In this document: positions 11,722-20,116 of the stretch, in pieces
Layout of the letters: each line of letters opens with the position of its first letter
How positions within the stretch are numbered: position 1 is the stretch's first letter
Source of the DNA: Avimonas intestinalis
Lineage (GTDB): Bacteria; Bacillota; Clostridia; Oscillospirales; Acutalibacteraceae
DNA length: 64,000 nt
Assembly (NCBI GenBank): GCA_904380375.1
Contig: CAJFID010000021.1
Span: forward strand, 10,376 to 74,375
Direction: 5' to 3'
Notes under the pieces: model-generated
Database searches by the model: none
Seen by the model: only the letters and a program-made list of their open reading frames with translations
What the model was told of the DNA's origin: nothing
Position numbers and translations under genes: made by a program

Positions 11722-12012
11722 CTATGCGCGTTTCTTCTCTTCCTGACCGGCCTGTTCCGGTTCGGGGCGTACTGCCTGGGAAGAAGCCTGCGGGGGCCGG
11801 GGATAGGGCTGCATCCGGTTGGTGCGCCCCATCAGGAAATCAACGCTGGTTCCGTAAAAATCCGCCAGCCGGTCGATCACTTCAAGGGATACGGAAACCT
11901 CCCCCAGCTCATACCGGGAATAGGTGCGCTGGTTGACGCCGAGCAGCTCCGCCAATTCGGTCTGCCGCAGACGGCGGGACTCGCGCAGGTCACGGATACG
12001 TTCACAAAGCAT
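11722..12012 (-). CDS. XRE-family (Cro/C1-type) transcriptional regulator
   Basis: A 96-residue protein that is almost entirely one helix-turn-helix domain. IRDLRESRRLRQTELAELLG, VNQRTYSRYELGEVS and VIDRLADFYGTSVDFLMGRT are the five-helix HTH_3 pattern, typical of small chromosomal Cro-like repressors. The last 30 residues are Pro/Gln/Glu-rich and look unstructured. The ATG at 12012 has AAAGGGGGAG upstream. Copies of a GCTTTGT-containing motif overlap the start codon and lie about 60 and 90 nt upstream (see 12000-12104), which could be its own operator. Target genes are unknown; the PadR operon promoter is nearby and divergent. Confidence 0.9.
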   Translation of the reverse strand: MLCERIRDLRESRRLRQTELAELLGVNQRTYSRYELGEVSVSLEVIDRLADFYGTSVDFLMGRTNRMQPYPRPPQASSQAVRPEPEQAGQEEKKRA

Positions 12013-12104
12013 GCAGGCTCCCCCTTTGGTTTTTGCCGGGCCGGCGCGATAGGTTCCGGACGGTTTACAAAGCATTAGTACCTTAACACATTTTGTCGCT
12101 TTGT
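12000..12104 (-). promoter_or_regulatory. Repeated GCTTTGT motifs at the XRE gene start
   Basis: Minus-strand ATGCTTTGTGAAC (12000-12012) and ATGCTTTGTAAAC (12063-12075) differ at one base; a third GCTTTGT is at 12098-12104 on the plus strand. The first copy is the start of the coding sequence itself. This may be an autoregulatory operator set. Confidence 0.4.
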
Positions 12105-12197
12105 GCAAGAGCCATCCGGAGGGAGATTATGGAAATTACCGGGAAAAGCGCGGTTTTCCGGGAAAAAAATTTTTTTACCGGGATTGGCATATATACA

Positions 12198-12226
12198 TTG
12201 ACAGATGAGGTATAGCGAAATATAAT
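12198..12226 (+). promoter_or_regulatory. Perfect consensus sigma-A promoter of the PadR operon
   Basis: TTGACA (12198-12203), exactly 17 nt, TATAAT (12221-12226). AT-rich repeats TATAGCGAAA and TATACAGCGAAA straddle the -10 and could bind the PadR protein. The leader to 12339 is about 105 nt. Confidence 0.9.
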
Positions 12227-12338
12227 ATACAGCGAAAGAGATAGGCTTTGCCGTCCCTTGTGCAGGGCGAGGGCTGCCGGGCGTGCCGGCCGTACCCACC
12301 GCTGCGGAAAAGGCGGCGCCGGGGAAGGGGGGAAGTCC

Positions 12339-12665
12339 ATGTCCATTGCTTCGGATACGATACGGGGCCATACCGACGCCATTATCCTGGCGCACCTGCT
12401 CCGTCATGACAGCTACGGGTACGAGATCAACAAGGCCATCCGGCAGGCCACCGGCGGCCGGTACGAGCTCAAGGAGGCGACGCTGTACACGGCCTTCCGC
12501 CGGCTGGAGCAGGCGGGCTTTATCCGCTCCTACTGGGGGGACGAGGCGACCGGGGCCCGCCGCCGTTATTACGCGATTACCGACCTGGGGAGGGCGGCCT
12601 ACCGCCAGTATCTCGCCGATTGGCGGGAGGCACGGCAGATGCTGGACCGCCTGATCGAAGGGTGA
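12339..12665 (+). CDS. PadR-family transcriptional regulator
   Basis: A 108-residue winged-helix regulator. DAIILAHLLRHDSYGYEINK is the PadR N-terminal signature, followed by ELKEATLYTAFRRLEQAGFI and the wing RRRYYAITDLGRAAY. The ATG at 12339 follows GGGGAAGGGGGGAAG. It heads an operon with a membrane protein (12742) and a DUF4097 protein (13426), a common clostridial arrangement in which PadR represses its own operon in response to an unknown envelope or small-molecule signal. The consensus promoter fits a gene that needs a repressor; direct autoregulation is inference. Confidence 0.93.
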   Translation: MSIASDTIRGHTDAIILAHLLRHDSYGYEINKAIRQATGGRYELKEATLYTAFRRLEQAGFIRSYWGDEATGARRRYYAITDLGRAAYRQYLADWREARQMLDRLIEG

Positions 12666-12741
12666 CCCGGCGGGCGCCGGGCGGAGTACCGCAGGGCCGC
12701 GCCAGTGCCGACGGCTTTGCGCTTGAAAGGATGAAAAGGCG

Positions 12742-13398
12742 ATGATTCCGAAAATCCGCGCGTATGTAGACGAGCTGTTTCAAGACGCGCCGGCCACCCG
12801 GCAGGCGCACGACCTTAAGGAGGAGTTCTGCTCCAACCTGATCGACAAATATGTGGATCTGACCGGGCAGGGGATGCCGGAGGAAGAGGCGTATAAAGCC
12901 ACGGTGGCCGGCGTGGGGGATGTGGATGCTCTGCTGGCCGAGCTGCGGAGGGAGGAGCCCACGCAGGAGCAGGCGAAATACCGCCGGCGCAGCGCGTGGA
13001 TGGTTTCGGCGGCGGTGGGGCTGTACATCGTCAGCGTGGTACCGATCCTTTGGGTGGGGGATTCCCCGGCCGAGGGGGACGAGGCAAAGGCGCTGGTGGC
13101 GATGTTCCTGCTCTGCGCCGTGGCGACGATGCTGCTGGTCTACAACTTTATGTCCAAGCCGAAATACCGCAAGGCGGACGACACCATGGTGGAGGAATTC
13201 CGGGAGTGGAAGCGGAATAAACGGCAGGGCGACGCGCTGTACAATGCCCTTTCCGGCGTGCTTTGGTCCCTGGTCGTGATCGTGTATTTTGTCGTCAGCT
13301 TCCTGTTTACCGCGTGGGCGTATTCCTGGCTGATTTTCCTGATCGGGGTGGCGCTCCAGCAGGTGATGCACGCGGTTTTCCTGCTGAAAAAGAAATAG
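12742..13398 (+). CDS. Membrane protein with N-terminal HAAS/DUF1700-like helical domain
   Basis: A 218-residue protein with a soluble N-terminal part (residues 1-75) of the kind found beside PadR regulators: EEFCSNLIDKYVDLTGQGMP followed by EEEAYKATVAGVGDVDALL. Four membrane segments follow at about 88-108, 116-133, 168-188 and 191-212. Members of this group are thought to couple membrane events to the PadR partner, but the mechanism is unproven. It starts at an ATG 76 nt after padR with GAAAGGATG upstream and shares the operon with the DUF4097 gene. Confidence 0.75.
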   Translation: MIPKIRAYVDELFQDAPATRQAHDLKEEFCSNLIDKYVDLTGQGMPEEEAYKATVAGVGDVDALLAELRREEPTQEQAKYRRRSAWMVSAAVGLYIVSVVPILWVGDSPAEGDEAKALVAMFLLCAVATMLLVYNFMSKPKYRKADDTMVEEFREWKRNKRQGDALYNALSGVLWSLVVIVYFVVSFLFTAWAYSWLIFLIGVALQQVMHAVFLLKKK

Positions 13399-13425
13399 GG
13401 CGCCAAAAAAGGGGGATTGCCAGTT

Positions 13426-14331
13426 ATGCGGAATATCAGTAAAAAGGGGGCAGTGGTGATGATCGTGGTTTGGTCGGTAATTGCGGCTTTGTTGGCGGCG
13501 CTCCTGGTGGCGCTGATAGTTACCGGCGGCTTCTCCGGGGGCGGACTGTTCGGGGAGCCGAAGGTCATCGCAACCGCGGAGATGGACGGCGGGGAATTTG
13601 ACAGCGTGGAGATCCTGTGGAAATCGGGCAAGGTTTCCGTCACCCTTTCCGCCGACGGGCGGATGCATCTGACCCAGCGTTCCCGCTATAACGTCCAGCC
13701 TCTGGATTATGGGGTGGAGGACGGCCGCCTGACCCTGCGGGAAAATGCCAGCTGGGGGATTATTTTCTTTGGCATCGGCTCCCGTTCCTCCGACCTGGAG
13801 CTGCAGCTGCCGGAAAAGAGGTACAAGGAGTTCCTGCTGAGCATGTCCAGCGGCCGGTCGGCAGTCCAGGGGATTTCCGCCGACGACCTGCGGTTCAAGC
13901 TGACCTCTGGCCGCCTTGAGGGTAGCGGGTTGGAGGCCGGGACGCTCACGGCGGAAATGACCAGCGGGAATATGGCCGTCTCCGGCGCCAAGGCGGAGGC
14001 GCTGCGGGTGGAGCTCACCTCCGGCCGGGCGGAGCTTTCCGGCAGCTTCCCGTCTATAGAGGGCCGGGCTACCAGCGGCACGGCGAAAATCTCTACCGAC
14101 GTCCTCCCCACCCATCTGGACGGGCAGGTGACCTCCGGCAAGGTTTCCTTTACCATCCCGGACAACACCGGCTTTACCCTCTACTGCACCAAATCCTCCG
14201 GCAAGCTAAAGAGCGATTTTGCCCTGATGCAGTCGGTCAGCGATAAAAGCCACTATGCCTACGGCACGGACGGGCCGTCCTATACCGGGCGGCTTACCAG
14301 CGGCACGCTGGAGATCCTCCGCGCCGGATAA
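13426..14331 (+). CDS. DUF4097 beta-strand-repeat protein, membrane-anchored
   Basis: A 301-residue protein with an N-terminal membrane segment (residues about 8-32) and an extracytoplasmic beta-helix-like region of short repeats, each built on L-T-S-G-[RKN] (KLTSGRLEGSG, EMTSGNMAVSG, ELTSGRAELSG, RLTSGTLEI), characteristic of DUF4097 (putative adhesin / LiaG-like). A TTG 3 codons upstream is possible, but ATG 13426 has GGGGG at about 10 nt. Third gene of the PadR operon; together the set looks like an envelope-stress module. The biochemical role is unknown. Confidence 0.85.
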   Translation: MRNISKKGAVVMIVVWSVIAALLAALLVALIVTGGFSGGGLFGEPKVIATAEMDGGEFDSVEILWKSGKVSVTLSADGRMHLTQRSRYNVQPLDYGVEDGRLTLRENASWGIIFFGIGSRSSDLELQLPEKRYKEFLLSMSSGRSAVQGISADDLRFKLTSGRLEGSGLEAGTLTAEMTSGNMAVSGAKAEALRVELTSGRAELSGSFPSIEGRATSGTAKISTDVLPTHLDGQVTSGKVSFTIPDNTGFTLYCTKSSGKLKSDFALMQSVSDKSHYAYGTDGPSYTGRLTSGTLEILRAG

Positions 14332-14381
14332 GCGGGGAGGAGCACGTCCGCCGCGGGGCGGCTTGGCGGCCAAGAGAAAGG

Positions 14382-14415
14382 GAATCCCCCGGGCCCGATC
14401 GGACCCGGGGGATTC
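14382..14415 (+). terminator. Terminator of the PadR operon
   Basis: 12-bp arms GAATCCCCCGGG / CCCGGGGGATTC around a 10-nt loop; a T-poor tail (ATTGT) follows, so efficiency is uncertain. Confidence 0.7.
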
Positions 14416-14495
14416 ATTGTGGGGAGCCGCAGCCCGCGGGATGGGGCGCGGCGGGACCGGAATAGGCGGGAAAAGGCGGCAGGGAGGGCGCAAGG

Positions 14496-14870
14496 CTATC
14501 CGGCAAACGTAAATTCAAAGCGCTTGGTAATCGCGCGGTTGGCTAGCCGTTTGGTTTGGATGGTGTATTCCCGCACGGCGCCATCCTTTTCTGCTTTTAC
14601 GATGACCGTCCGGTCAAAGAAGTCCTCCCATACGGTTTCGCCGTTTTCGTCGGTGGGCGCCAGTTCTTTGCGCAAGGTCATCTCGCCATAGTCGGTGTCA
14701 AACGAGACCGTGACGGCGATCCCGGGGACAGGCCGCCCTTCCGGGTCGTTGAATTGCAGGGTCAGCTTGCAGGCGCCGGAAAAAACATAGATCAGAAACA
14801 CGGCGGCGAGTGCGAGCAGGAGCCCAACCGCCGAGACAGCGGCCAACAGGACCCTTTTCCTTCTTGTCAT
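14496..14870 (-). CDS. Single-span protein with Ig-like/carboxypeptidase-regulatory-like domain, function unknown
   Basis: A 124-residue protein: a short basic N-terminus (MTRRKRV), one membrane segment at about residues 8-30, then an extracytoplasmic domain starting CKLTLQFNDPEGRPVPGIAV, which resembles the beta-sandwich repeats in which a prealbumin-like strand is followed by DENGETVWED. The start ATG at 14870 follows GGAGGGGG. It is a lone minus-strand gene between the PadR operon and the protease remnant. No enzymatic motif is seen. Confidence 0.65.
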   Translation of the reverse strand: MTRRKRVLLAAVSAVGLLLALAAVFLIYVFSGACKLTLQFNDPEGRPVPGIAVTVSFDTDYGEMTLRKELAPTDENGETVWEDFFDRTVIVKAEKDGAVREYTIQTKRLANRAITKRFEFTFAG

Positions 14871-14934
14871 GCAACCCCCTCCTTCTTTCGCCGGCTCTAT
14901 GGACGGGCTGCTGCCGATCAATGGCAGCCTCCGC

Positions 14935-15324
14935 TTAACCCTTCACGAATTTTTGAATATAATCTATCGCTTTTTGGTTAAAGGCAACACCGTAGTTATG
15001 GGAATCGAGAGCGCCGCCGGCGTAGGAATGGATTCCAACAAAGCAAGTGGCGTTATTGCCATAGGGATAAGTAATAGGCCCGCCGCTTTGGCCGTTTAAT
15101 GTATCAATCTTATATTTAATCTGGTTTCCGGAGTACGACAGCAATTTCCCTTTCGCATATTTTTGCACCTTTTGGTCGATGGCATACCCATGGATCATGG
15201 CGTCCGACTTATTTAAAAAGCTGGTAGTAAATTTGGTATACCCCATAGCAGCCCAACCAAAGTCGACATTTTTGATCATCCCATAGTCGTAATCCTTTAT
15301 TTCATTCTGTAAAAACTTTATCAT
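14935..15324 (-). pseudogene. C-terminal remnant of a V8/glutamyl-endopeptidase-like serine protease
   Basis: 129 residues with clear features of the S1B trypsin-like family: DYDYGMIK (region of the catalytic Asp, 11-15), GWAAMGYTKF, and the nucleophile motif LNGQSGGPI with Ser80, then CFVGIHSYAGG. The N-terminal half with the catalytic His is absent, an in-frame TAA stands 2 codons before the first ATG, and there is no ribosome site or signal peptide. The segment is much more AT-rich than its neighbours, pointing to acquisition followed by decay. The missing half is not found upstream in any frame. Confidence 0.75.
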
Positions 15325-15446
15325 ATATAATTAGCTACGTAAATATAAAAATCTCCGATTTTTTGCAATAATTTAGTGCATTTAACCTAATTATCAAAAA
15401 TTTATGTGGAATACGGCTTCCGGATGCCTATTCCCCTCAAAAGCAT

Positions 15447-15475
15447 GGCCGCCTTCCCCAGCGGGGAAGGCGGCC
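15447..15475 (-). terminator. Terminator of nrdJ
   Basis: Perfect 13-bp arms GGCCGCCTTCCCC / GGGGAAGGCGGCC with a 3-nt loop; the minus-strand tail is ATGCTTTTG. Confidence 0.75.
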
Positions 15476-15505
15476 TAGAACGTCGCAAAGGATTCTGTCA
15501 ACAGA

Positions 15506-17794
15506 TCAGCCGCATTTGGAATACCCGCAGTTGCGGCACATCACGCAGCCTCCCTCGTGCTCCACCGGCGCGCCGCATTCGGGGCAGGTGCGGATCTGGG
15601 CCGCAACCGCCGGCTCCACCGCTTTCTTGATGGCGGGGACCGCCTCCTGCGGGAGCTGGACGCCGCCCTCCTTAAACTCGTGGGTGGCGACCACCTTTTC
15701 AATCACCCGCGCGATCGCGTCCGGGCAGGAGGTGCATTTCATCCCCGGCTGGCGGATGGTTAAGGGGCAGCGGATGCCGCGGAGCTGGCTGATGATGGTT
15801 TTGACGTTGATGCCCGAGCGCAGTGCCACCGAGGTCAGCCGGGCCGTAGCCTCCGACTGGGAGGGGCAGCCGCCCGCCTTGCCGGTGTTGGTGAACACCT
15901 CGCAGATGCCGTAATCGTCGTAATTGACGGTGATATAGAGATTGCCGCAGCCGATCGCCACCTTTTCGGTGATCCCCTGGGTGGTGTCGGGACGGGGCCG
16001 CGGGGTGATGACGAAGGAGGATTCCCGCGGCTTGGCCTCCTTGGAGGGGATCTGCGGGGCGGGCGCCTCCGCCGGCTTTTCCTCCTTTTTGGCCAGGTTC
16101 AGCACCTGCACTTCCCGGCTGCCGTCGCGGTAGCTGGTCACGCCCTTGCACCCGAGCCGGAAGGCCAAGGTGTACACCTCGGCGACATCCTGCTCGGTCG
16201 CCTCGTGCGGGAAGTTGACCGTCTTGCTCACCGCGTTGTCGGTGTGGTTCTGGAATGCGGCCTGCATCTTGATGTGGTACAGCGGGGAGATATCGTGCGC
16301 GGCGACGAACACCCGGCGGATTTCGGCCGGGATGTCCTCCATATGGGCGATGGTGCCCTCTTCGGCGATGCGGCGCAGCCGCTCGTCCGAGCAGAGCCCC
16401 TCCTTTTCAAGCAGGGCGCGCAGCACCGGGTTGACCTCGAGCATCTCGGTGCGGTCCATGACCGAGCGGATGTAGACGTAGGAGAAGACCGGCTCCACCC
16501 CCGAGGAAACCCCGGCGATGATCGACAGGGTGCCGGTGGGCGCGATGGTGGTGACCGTGGCGTTGCGCAGCGGCTCCCCGTCCTTGTAGATGCTTTCGCC
16601 GAACAGCGGGAAGGGGCCGCGCACCTTGGCCAGCGCGGCGCTGGCCTTGCGGCCGGTGGTGGTGATGAAATCCATCAGCTTGTCCGCTAGGCCGACCGCC
16701 TCTTCCGAATTGTAGGGGATGCCGAGGTAGAGCAGCATGTCCGCCCAGCCCATAATCCCCAGGCCGATCTTGCGGGTCTGCTTGGTGGTGTGGTCGATGA
16801 TCTCAAGCGGGTAGCGGTTCGCGTCAATGACGTTATCAAGGAAATGGACGGCCTTTTCCACCGTAGCAGCCAGCTTGCTCCAGTCGATAGCCGCCTCGCC
16901 GTCCTTGCCGAACTTGAGCATCTTGACCAGGTTGATCGAGCCGAGGTTGCAGCTTTCGTACGGCAGCAGGGGCTGCTCGCCGCAGGGGTTGGTGGACTCA
17001 ATCTCCCCCTGGGAGGGGACGACGTTGTCCCGGTTGAGCCGGTCAAGGAAGATGATCCCCGGCTCGCCGTTGCGCCAGGCGGAGTGGACGATCTTGTCAA
17101 AGACCTCCTTGGCGTTGAGCTTGCCGGTCACCTTGCCGGTGCTCGGGTCGACAAGGTCGTATTCCTCCCCGGCCTCGACAGCGTTCATAAACTTTTCGGT
17201 GATCCCGACCGAGATGTTAAAATTGGTGATGTCGGCGTTGTCGGCCTTGCAGTCGATGAACTGCAGGATGTCCGGATGGTCGACCCGCAGGATGCCCATG
17301 TTGGCCCCGCGGCGGGTGCCGCCCTGCTTGACCGCCTCGGTCGCCATGTTGAACACCCGCATGAAGCTGACCGGCCCGCTCGCCACCCCGCCGGTGGAAT
17401 TCACCGTGCTGCCCGAGGGGCGCAGCCGGGAGAAGGAGAAGCCGGTGCCGCCGCCCGATTTGTGGATCAGCGCCGCCTGCTTGATGGCCTCAAAAATCTC
17501 CTCCATGCTGTCCGGGACCGGCAGGACAAAGCAGGCGGAAAGCTGGCCGAGGGGACGCCCCGCGTTCATCAGGGTGGGGGAGTTGGGCAGGAATTCCAGG
17601 TCGGTCATCATGTCGTAGAACTCATTCTCCAGCCCAATCAGGTCGGCTTTGGGGTTGTAGTTCTTGTCCGGCGCGGCGATCGCGCGGGCCACCCGGCGGA
17701 ACAGGTCCTCGACCGTTTCGGTGGGCTTGCCGTCCTCCCCCCGGATGAGGTAGCGCCGTTCGAGCACGGTGCGGGCGTTTTGCGTCAATTCCAT
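15506..17794 (-). CDS. nrdJ: Adenosylcobalamin-dependent (class II) ribonucleotide reductase
   Basis: Reduces ribonucleotides to deoxyribonucleotides with a B12-derived radical, independent of oxygen. 762 residues. Visible signatures: EFLPNSPTLMNAGRP and SACFVLPVPDSMEEI, HKSGGGTGFSFSRLRPSGS, TRRGANMGILRVDHPD, NPCGEQPLLPYESCNLGSIN, and the C-terminal zinc/thiol tail CPECGAPVEHEGG then CRNCGYSKCG. The ATG at 17794 has GGGACGGAG upstream. It is monocistronic between the terminator at 15447 and a region with NrdR-like boxes (17811-17891), so control by NrdR is likely. No class I or III reductase is in the window. Confidence 0.96.
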   Translation of the reverse strand: MELTQNARTVLERRYLIRGEDGKPTETVEDLFRRVARAIAAPDKNYNPKADLIGLENEFYDMMTDLEFLPNSPTLMNAGRPLGQLSACFVLPVPDSMEEIFEAIKQAALIHKSGGGTGFSFSRLRPSGSTVNSTGGVASGPVSFMRVFNMATEAVKQGGTRRGANMGILRVDHPDILQFIDCKADNADITNFNISVGITEKFMNAVEAGEEYDLVDPSTGKVTGKLNAKEVFDKIVHSAWRNGEPGIIFLDRLNRDNVVPSQGEIESTNPCGEQPLLPYESCNLGSINLVKMLKFGKDGEAAIDWSKLAATVEKAVHFLDNVIDANRYPLEIIDHTTKQTRKIGLGIMGWADMLLYLGIPYNSEEAVGLADKLMDFITTTGRKASAALAKVRGPFPLFGESIYKDGEPLRNATVTTIAPTGTLSIIAGVSSGVEPVFSYVYIRSVMDRTEMLEVNPVLRALLEKEGLCSDERLRRIAEEGTIAHMEDIPAEIRRVFVAAHDISPLYHIKMQAAFQNHTDNAVSKTVNFPHEATEQDVAEVYTLAFRLGCKGVTSYRDGSREVQVLNLAKKEEKPAEAPAPQIPSKEAKPRESSFVITPRPRPDTTQGITEKVAIGCGNLYITVNYDDYGICEVFTNTGKAGGCPSQSEATARLTSVALRSGINVKTIISQLRGIRCPLTIRQPGMKCTSCPDAIARVIEKVVATHEFKEGGVQLPQEAVPAIKKAVEPAVAAQIRTCPECGAPVEHEGGCVMCRNCGYSKCG

Positions 17795-17810
17795 TCGGCT
17801 CCGTCCCTTC

Positions 17811-17891
17811 TGTATATTGTATGTAAAATAGACAGGTTGTATATTGTGGAAGTCCCGCCAAAGCAAAAGGCGAAAACACAATATATTGTAT
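17811..17891 (-). promoter_or_regulatory. NrdR-type boxes upstream of nrdJ
   Basis: A near-perfect NrdR box ACACAATATATTGTAT lies at 17876-17891. A second (GGTTGTATATTGTGGA, 17835-17850) is offset by 42 bp, close to four helical turns. A third partial copy, TGTATATTGT, is at 17811-17820. The second box overlaps a minus-strand TATACA that could be the -10. Confidence 0.75.
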
Positions 17892-17973
17892 TTCCGCCGG
17901 TAGCTTCTGTCAATAGCCTCCGGCGATTTTTCCTTGGAAAGGAGAATTTAGGCGGAATTCGCCTTTTTCCCGG

Positions 17974-18002
17974 TTGAAAGCTGCGGGAAAAGGCGCTACA
18001 AT
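17974..18002 (+). promoter_or_regulatory. Promoter of the P-loop kinase-like gene at 18090
   Basis: TTGAAA (17974-17979), 17-nt spacer, TACAAT (17997-18002). Confidence 0.75.
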
Positions 18003-18089
18003 AAAGGCACCAACCGCCGGGCGCGCAGCGGGCGGGGTGCGGCCGCCTCGGATGCTGCCGGCTGGATGCGGGACAAAGGAGGCGGCAGG

Positions 18090-18629
18090 ATGCGCAGGAT
18101 CCTCGTTATCGGCAGCCCCGGCGCAGGAAAAACCACCTTTTCCCGTGCGCTGGCCGAACGGGAAAAGCTGCCCTTGATCCACTTGGACAGGCTGTATTGG
18201 CAGGACGGCTGGCAGCCGGTATCCCAGGAGGTCTTTGACGCCCGGCTGGCGGAGGCGATGGAAGGGCCCGCCTGGATCCTGGACGGGAATTACGGCAGTA
18301 CCCTTCCCCAGCGCCTGGAGCGCTGCGACACGGCGATCTTTCTGGATTATCCCCGTTTTGTGTGCCTGCTCGGCGTGCTGCGGCGGGTGATTGTTCACTA
18401 TGGGCGGACGCGGCCGGACATGGGCGGCAACTGCCCGGAACGTTTGGATTGGGAGTTTTTGAAATATGTATGGGGCTTTCCCAAAACCCACCGCCCCGCC
18501 CTGCTGGCCAAGCTGGAGGAGCGGGGCCGGGACAAGCGGGTGGTGGTGCTAAGGAGCCGCCGGCAGGCCGCACGCTTTTTGCGTGCGCTGGGCGCCCCGG
18601 AACAAGGCGCGGGAAGCGGCGGCTTATAA
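18090..18629 (+). CDS. P-loop adenylate-kinase-like ATPase ('topology modulation protein' type)
   Basis: A 179-residue single-domain P-loop protein: Walker A GSPGAGKTTFSRALA at about residues 8-22, then LPLIHLDRLYWQDGW and WILDGNYGSTLPQRLERCDT, a pattern of the small AAA/adenylate-kinase-related proteins annotated as FlaR or topology modulation protein. The real substrate is unknown; a small-molecule or nucleotide kinase is plausible. ATG 18090 with AAAGGAGG upstream is preferred over ATG 18066, which overlaps that ribosome site. The next gene starts 25 nt downstream and is probably co-transcribed. Confidence 0.8.
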   Translation: MRRILVIGSPGAGKTTFSRALAEREKLPLIHLDRLYWQDGWQPVSQEVFDARLAEAMEGPAWILDGNYGSTLPQRLERCDTAIFLDYPRFVCLLGVLRRVIVHYGRTRPDMGGNCPERLDWEFLKYVWGFPKTHRPALLAKLEERGRDKRVVVLRSRRQAARFLRALGAPEQGAGSGGL

Positions 18630-18653
18630 GCGGCGGCCCGCAAAGGAGGAACT

Positions 18654-19397
18654 ATGGCCGGCTTTGCCAATTTGCAGATTTCTCTTGACGCCCGCACCGA
18701 GGCGGCACAGGAGAAGATCCTGTATATTATCACCGCCTATATGGACACCCGGGGCCTGATGCCCTGCGGGAGGGAGAGCGCGGAGCGCACCGTCCGCATC
18801 GGCCGAGAGGGGGAGGGCCTGTGGGCGATTTTTGACGACTGCGCCGACCGCTTGGATCTCCCGTCCCTGGACGGCCTGGGGCGCAGCCTGACCGGGAAGC
18901 TGCGCACCGGCGCCGTCGGCGTCATGGGGCAGGGCGAGGGCCGGATGCTGCGCCTGTATGTGGACGGCCGGGTATGGGACACCTACCGGCGGGGCCCGGC
19001 AGTGCTTTCCCCTCCGCCGGAGGCCAAAAAAAGCGCCGGGCTCCGGCTTCCCTCTCTCGGGACGTTCGGCGGCCGAGGGCGCGCCGTCCGCTGGCGGCCG
19101 GTGCTGCGCCCCGGGCATACGGTCAGGGAGCTTTCCGACGCCTTCCGGGACGAACGCCGCAGCGGGATCGGCGACCTTCGGGAGCTCCTGCTGCTCGGTT
19201 CCTCCGCCGAAGCGGGCTTTGCCTCGGTGGCGGAGGGCGGCGGCCTCTTTTTCCCGGGCACGGTGACGATGTATTTCTGCGCCGCCAACCGCGTCAGGCA
19301 GCGCCTGTTTGACCGGCTGCTGAACGCGGCCTCCCGCACGGCAGCCAGCCCAGGGGCGCTGATGCACCCCTCCCGCTACCGGATGTGGGGGGCGTAG
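18654..19397 (+). CDS. Hypothetical protein, function unknown
   Basis: A 247-residue soluble-looking protein with no membrane segment or signal peptide and no family I can name. The first 110 residues read like a compact alpha/beta domain (FANLQISLDARTEAAQEKIL, GEGLWAIFDDCADRLD, GEGRMLRLYVDGRVWDTYRR), followed by a Pro/Lys-rich linker and a second region with RWRPVLRPGHTVRELSDAF and FFPGTVTMYFCAANRVRQRL. The ATG at 18654 follows AAAGGAGGAACT. It sits 25 nt behind the P-loop gene, suggesting one transcript ended by the palindrome at 19497-19536. Confidence 0.7.
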   Translation: MAGFANLQISLDARTEAAQEKILYIITAYMDTRGLMPCGRESAERTVRIGREGEGLWAIFDDCADRLDLPSLDGLGRSLTGKLRTGAVGVMGQGEGRMLRLYVDGRVWDTYRRGPAVLSPPPEAKKSAGLRLPSLGTFGGRGRAVRWRPVLRPGHTVRELSDAFRDERRSGIGDLRELLLLGSSAEAGFASVAEGGGLFFPGTVTMYFCAANRVRQRLFDRLLNAASRTAASPGALMHPSRYRMWGA

Positions 19398-19496
19398 CTG
19401 CCGGCGGCCGCGCTCAGACTGGCTTCGCTGGAAGAAACTGCGTCCATACCGCAGCGCGGGCGGAGCGGCCGGCTTTGCCGGAAAAGCCGCGTTGAA

Positions 19497-19536
19497 AATC
19501 CCCCGGCCCGAAGGGATCCCTTCGGGCCGGGGGATT
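19497..19536. terminator. Terminator, perfect 40-nt palindrome between convergent units
   Basis: AATCCCCCGGCCCGAAGGGA followed directly by its reverse complement. The better T run (ATTTTC) is on the minus strand, for the hflX unit; it may act in both directions. Confidence 0.75.
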
Positions 19537-19650
19537 GGTTGCTTATACGGCGGTGGATCGCTCCTCGTCATCGCCCTCTCTGTCCGCCGGCAGATGGGCA
19601 GGCGCCGCCGGGCTGGCAGGGCGGGGTGCCGGGGGACGGCTGCGGCCTTT

Positions 19651-20061
19651 TCAAAGGGAGGCTCTCCGGCCGTGGGGCGCGTGCCACCGGGCCGGGCTGG
19701 ATTGCGGGGACGCCCCGCGCGCGGCCGAAGCCGTGCGCGGGCATTCCGGGCCGCGCCGGGTCAGCCCTCCCGCCGGCGGGGCCGTCAGGCGGAAGGTGAT
19801 GCAGCTGTCCGCACAGGGGAAGTCGATTTCATGGCTTGACGACGCGCCGCGCAGGCGGTAATCCTCGCCGCACCGGGCGATCTCACAGTATGTATGCAGC
19901 AGCGCCATGGTTTTGGGGCAGAAGCCGGCGGGGCATCCGTATTGGCAGTAGAAGGTATCGCCCTCCTCCAGGCCCAGGCGGCAGTGCTCCGCCCTCCCCC
20001 GCAGGACGGTGATGGTGAACTCCCAATCCTCCCGCAGCCATTTCTCATCCGCTTTCCCTCC
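19651..20061 (-). pseudogene. TIGR04076-like protein with a broken or non-standard start
   Basis: The open frame reads EKWLREDWEFTITVLRGRAE, then HCRLGLEEGD, FYCQYGCPAGFCPKTMALLH and IDFPCADSCITFRL, a good match to the small Cys-rich TIGR04076 family of unknown function. The frame has no ATG, GTG or TTG before the conserved part: TAG at 20062-20064 is followed by GGA GGG AAA GCG GAT. A well-placed ribosome site (GGGAGGG) with ATG at 20048 exists, but in another frame, so a one- or two-base indel near the start (or a sequencing error) is likely. The last 40 residues are low-complexity Pro/Arg/Ala. It would be the fourth gene of the hflX unit. Confidence 0.6.
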
Positions 20062-20116
20062 CTATTGATCTCCCGCAGCCCGCCGGGGCCGCTTCAGCCG
20101 CCGCGGGACGGCTGGG

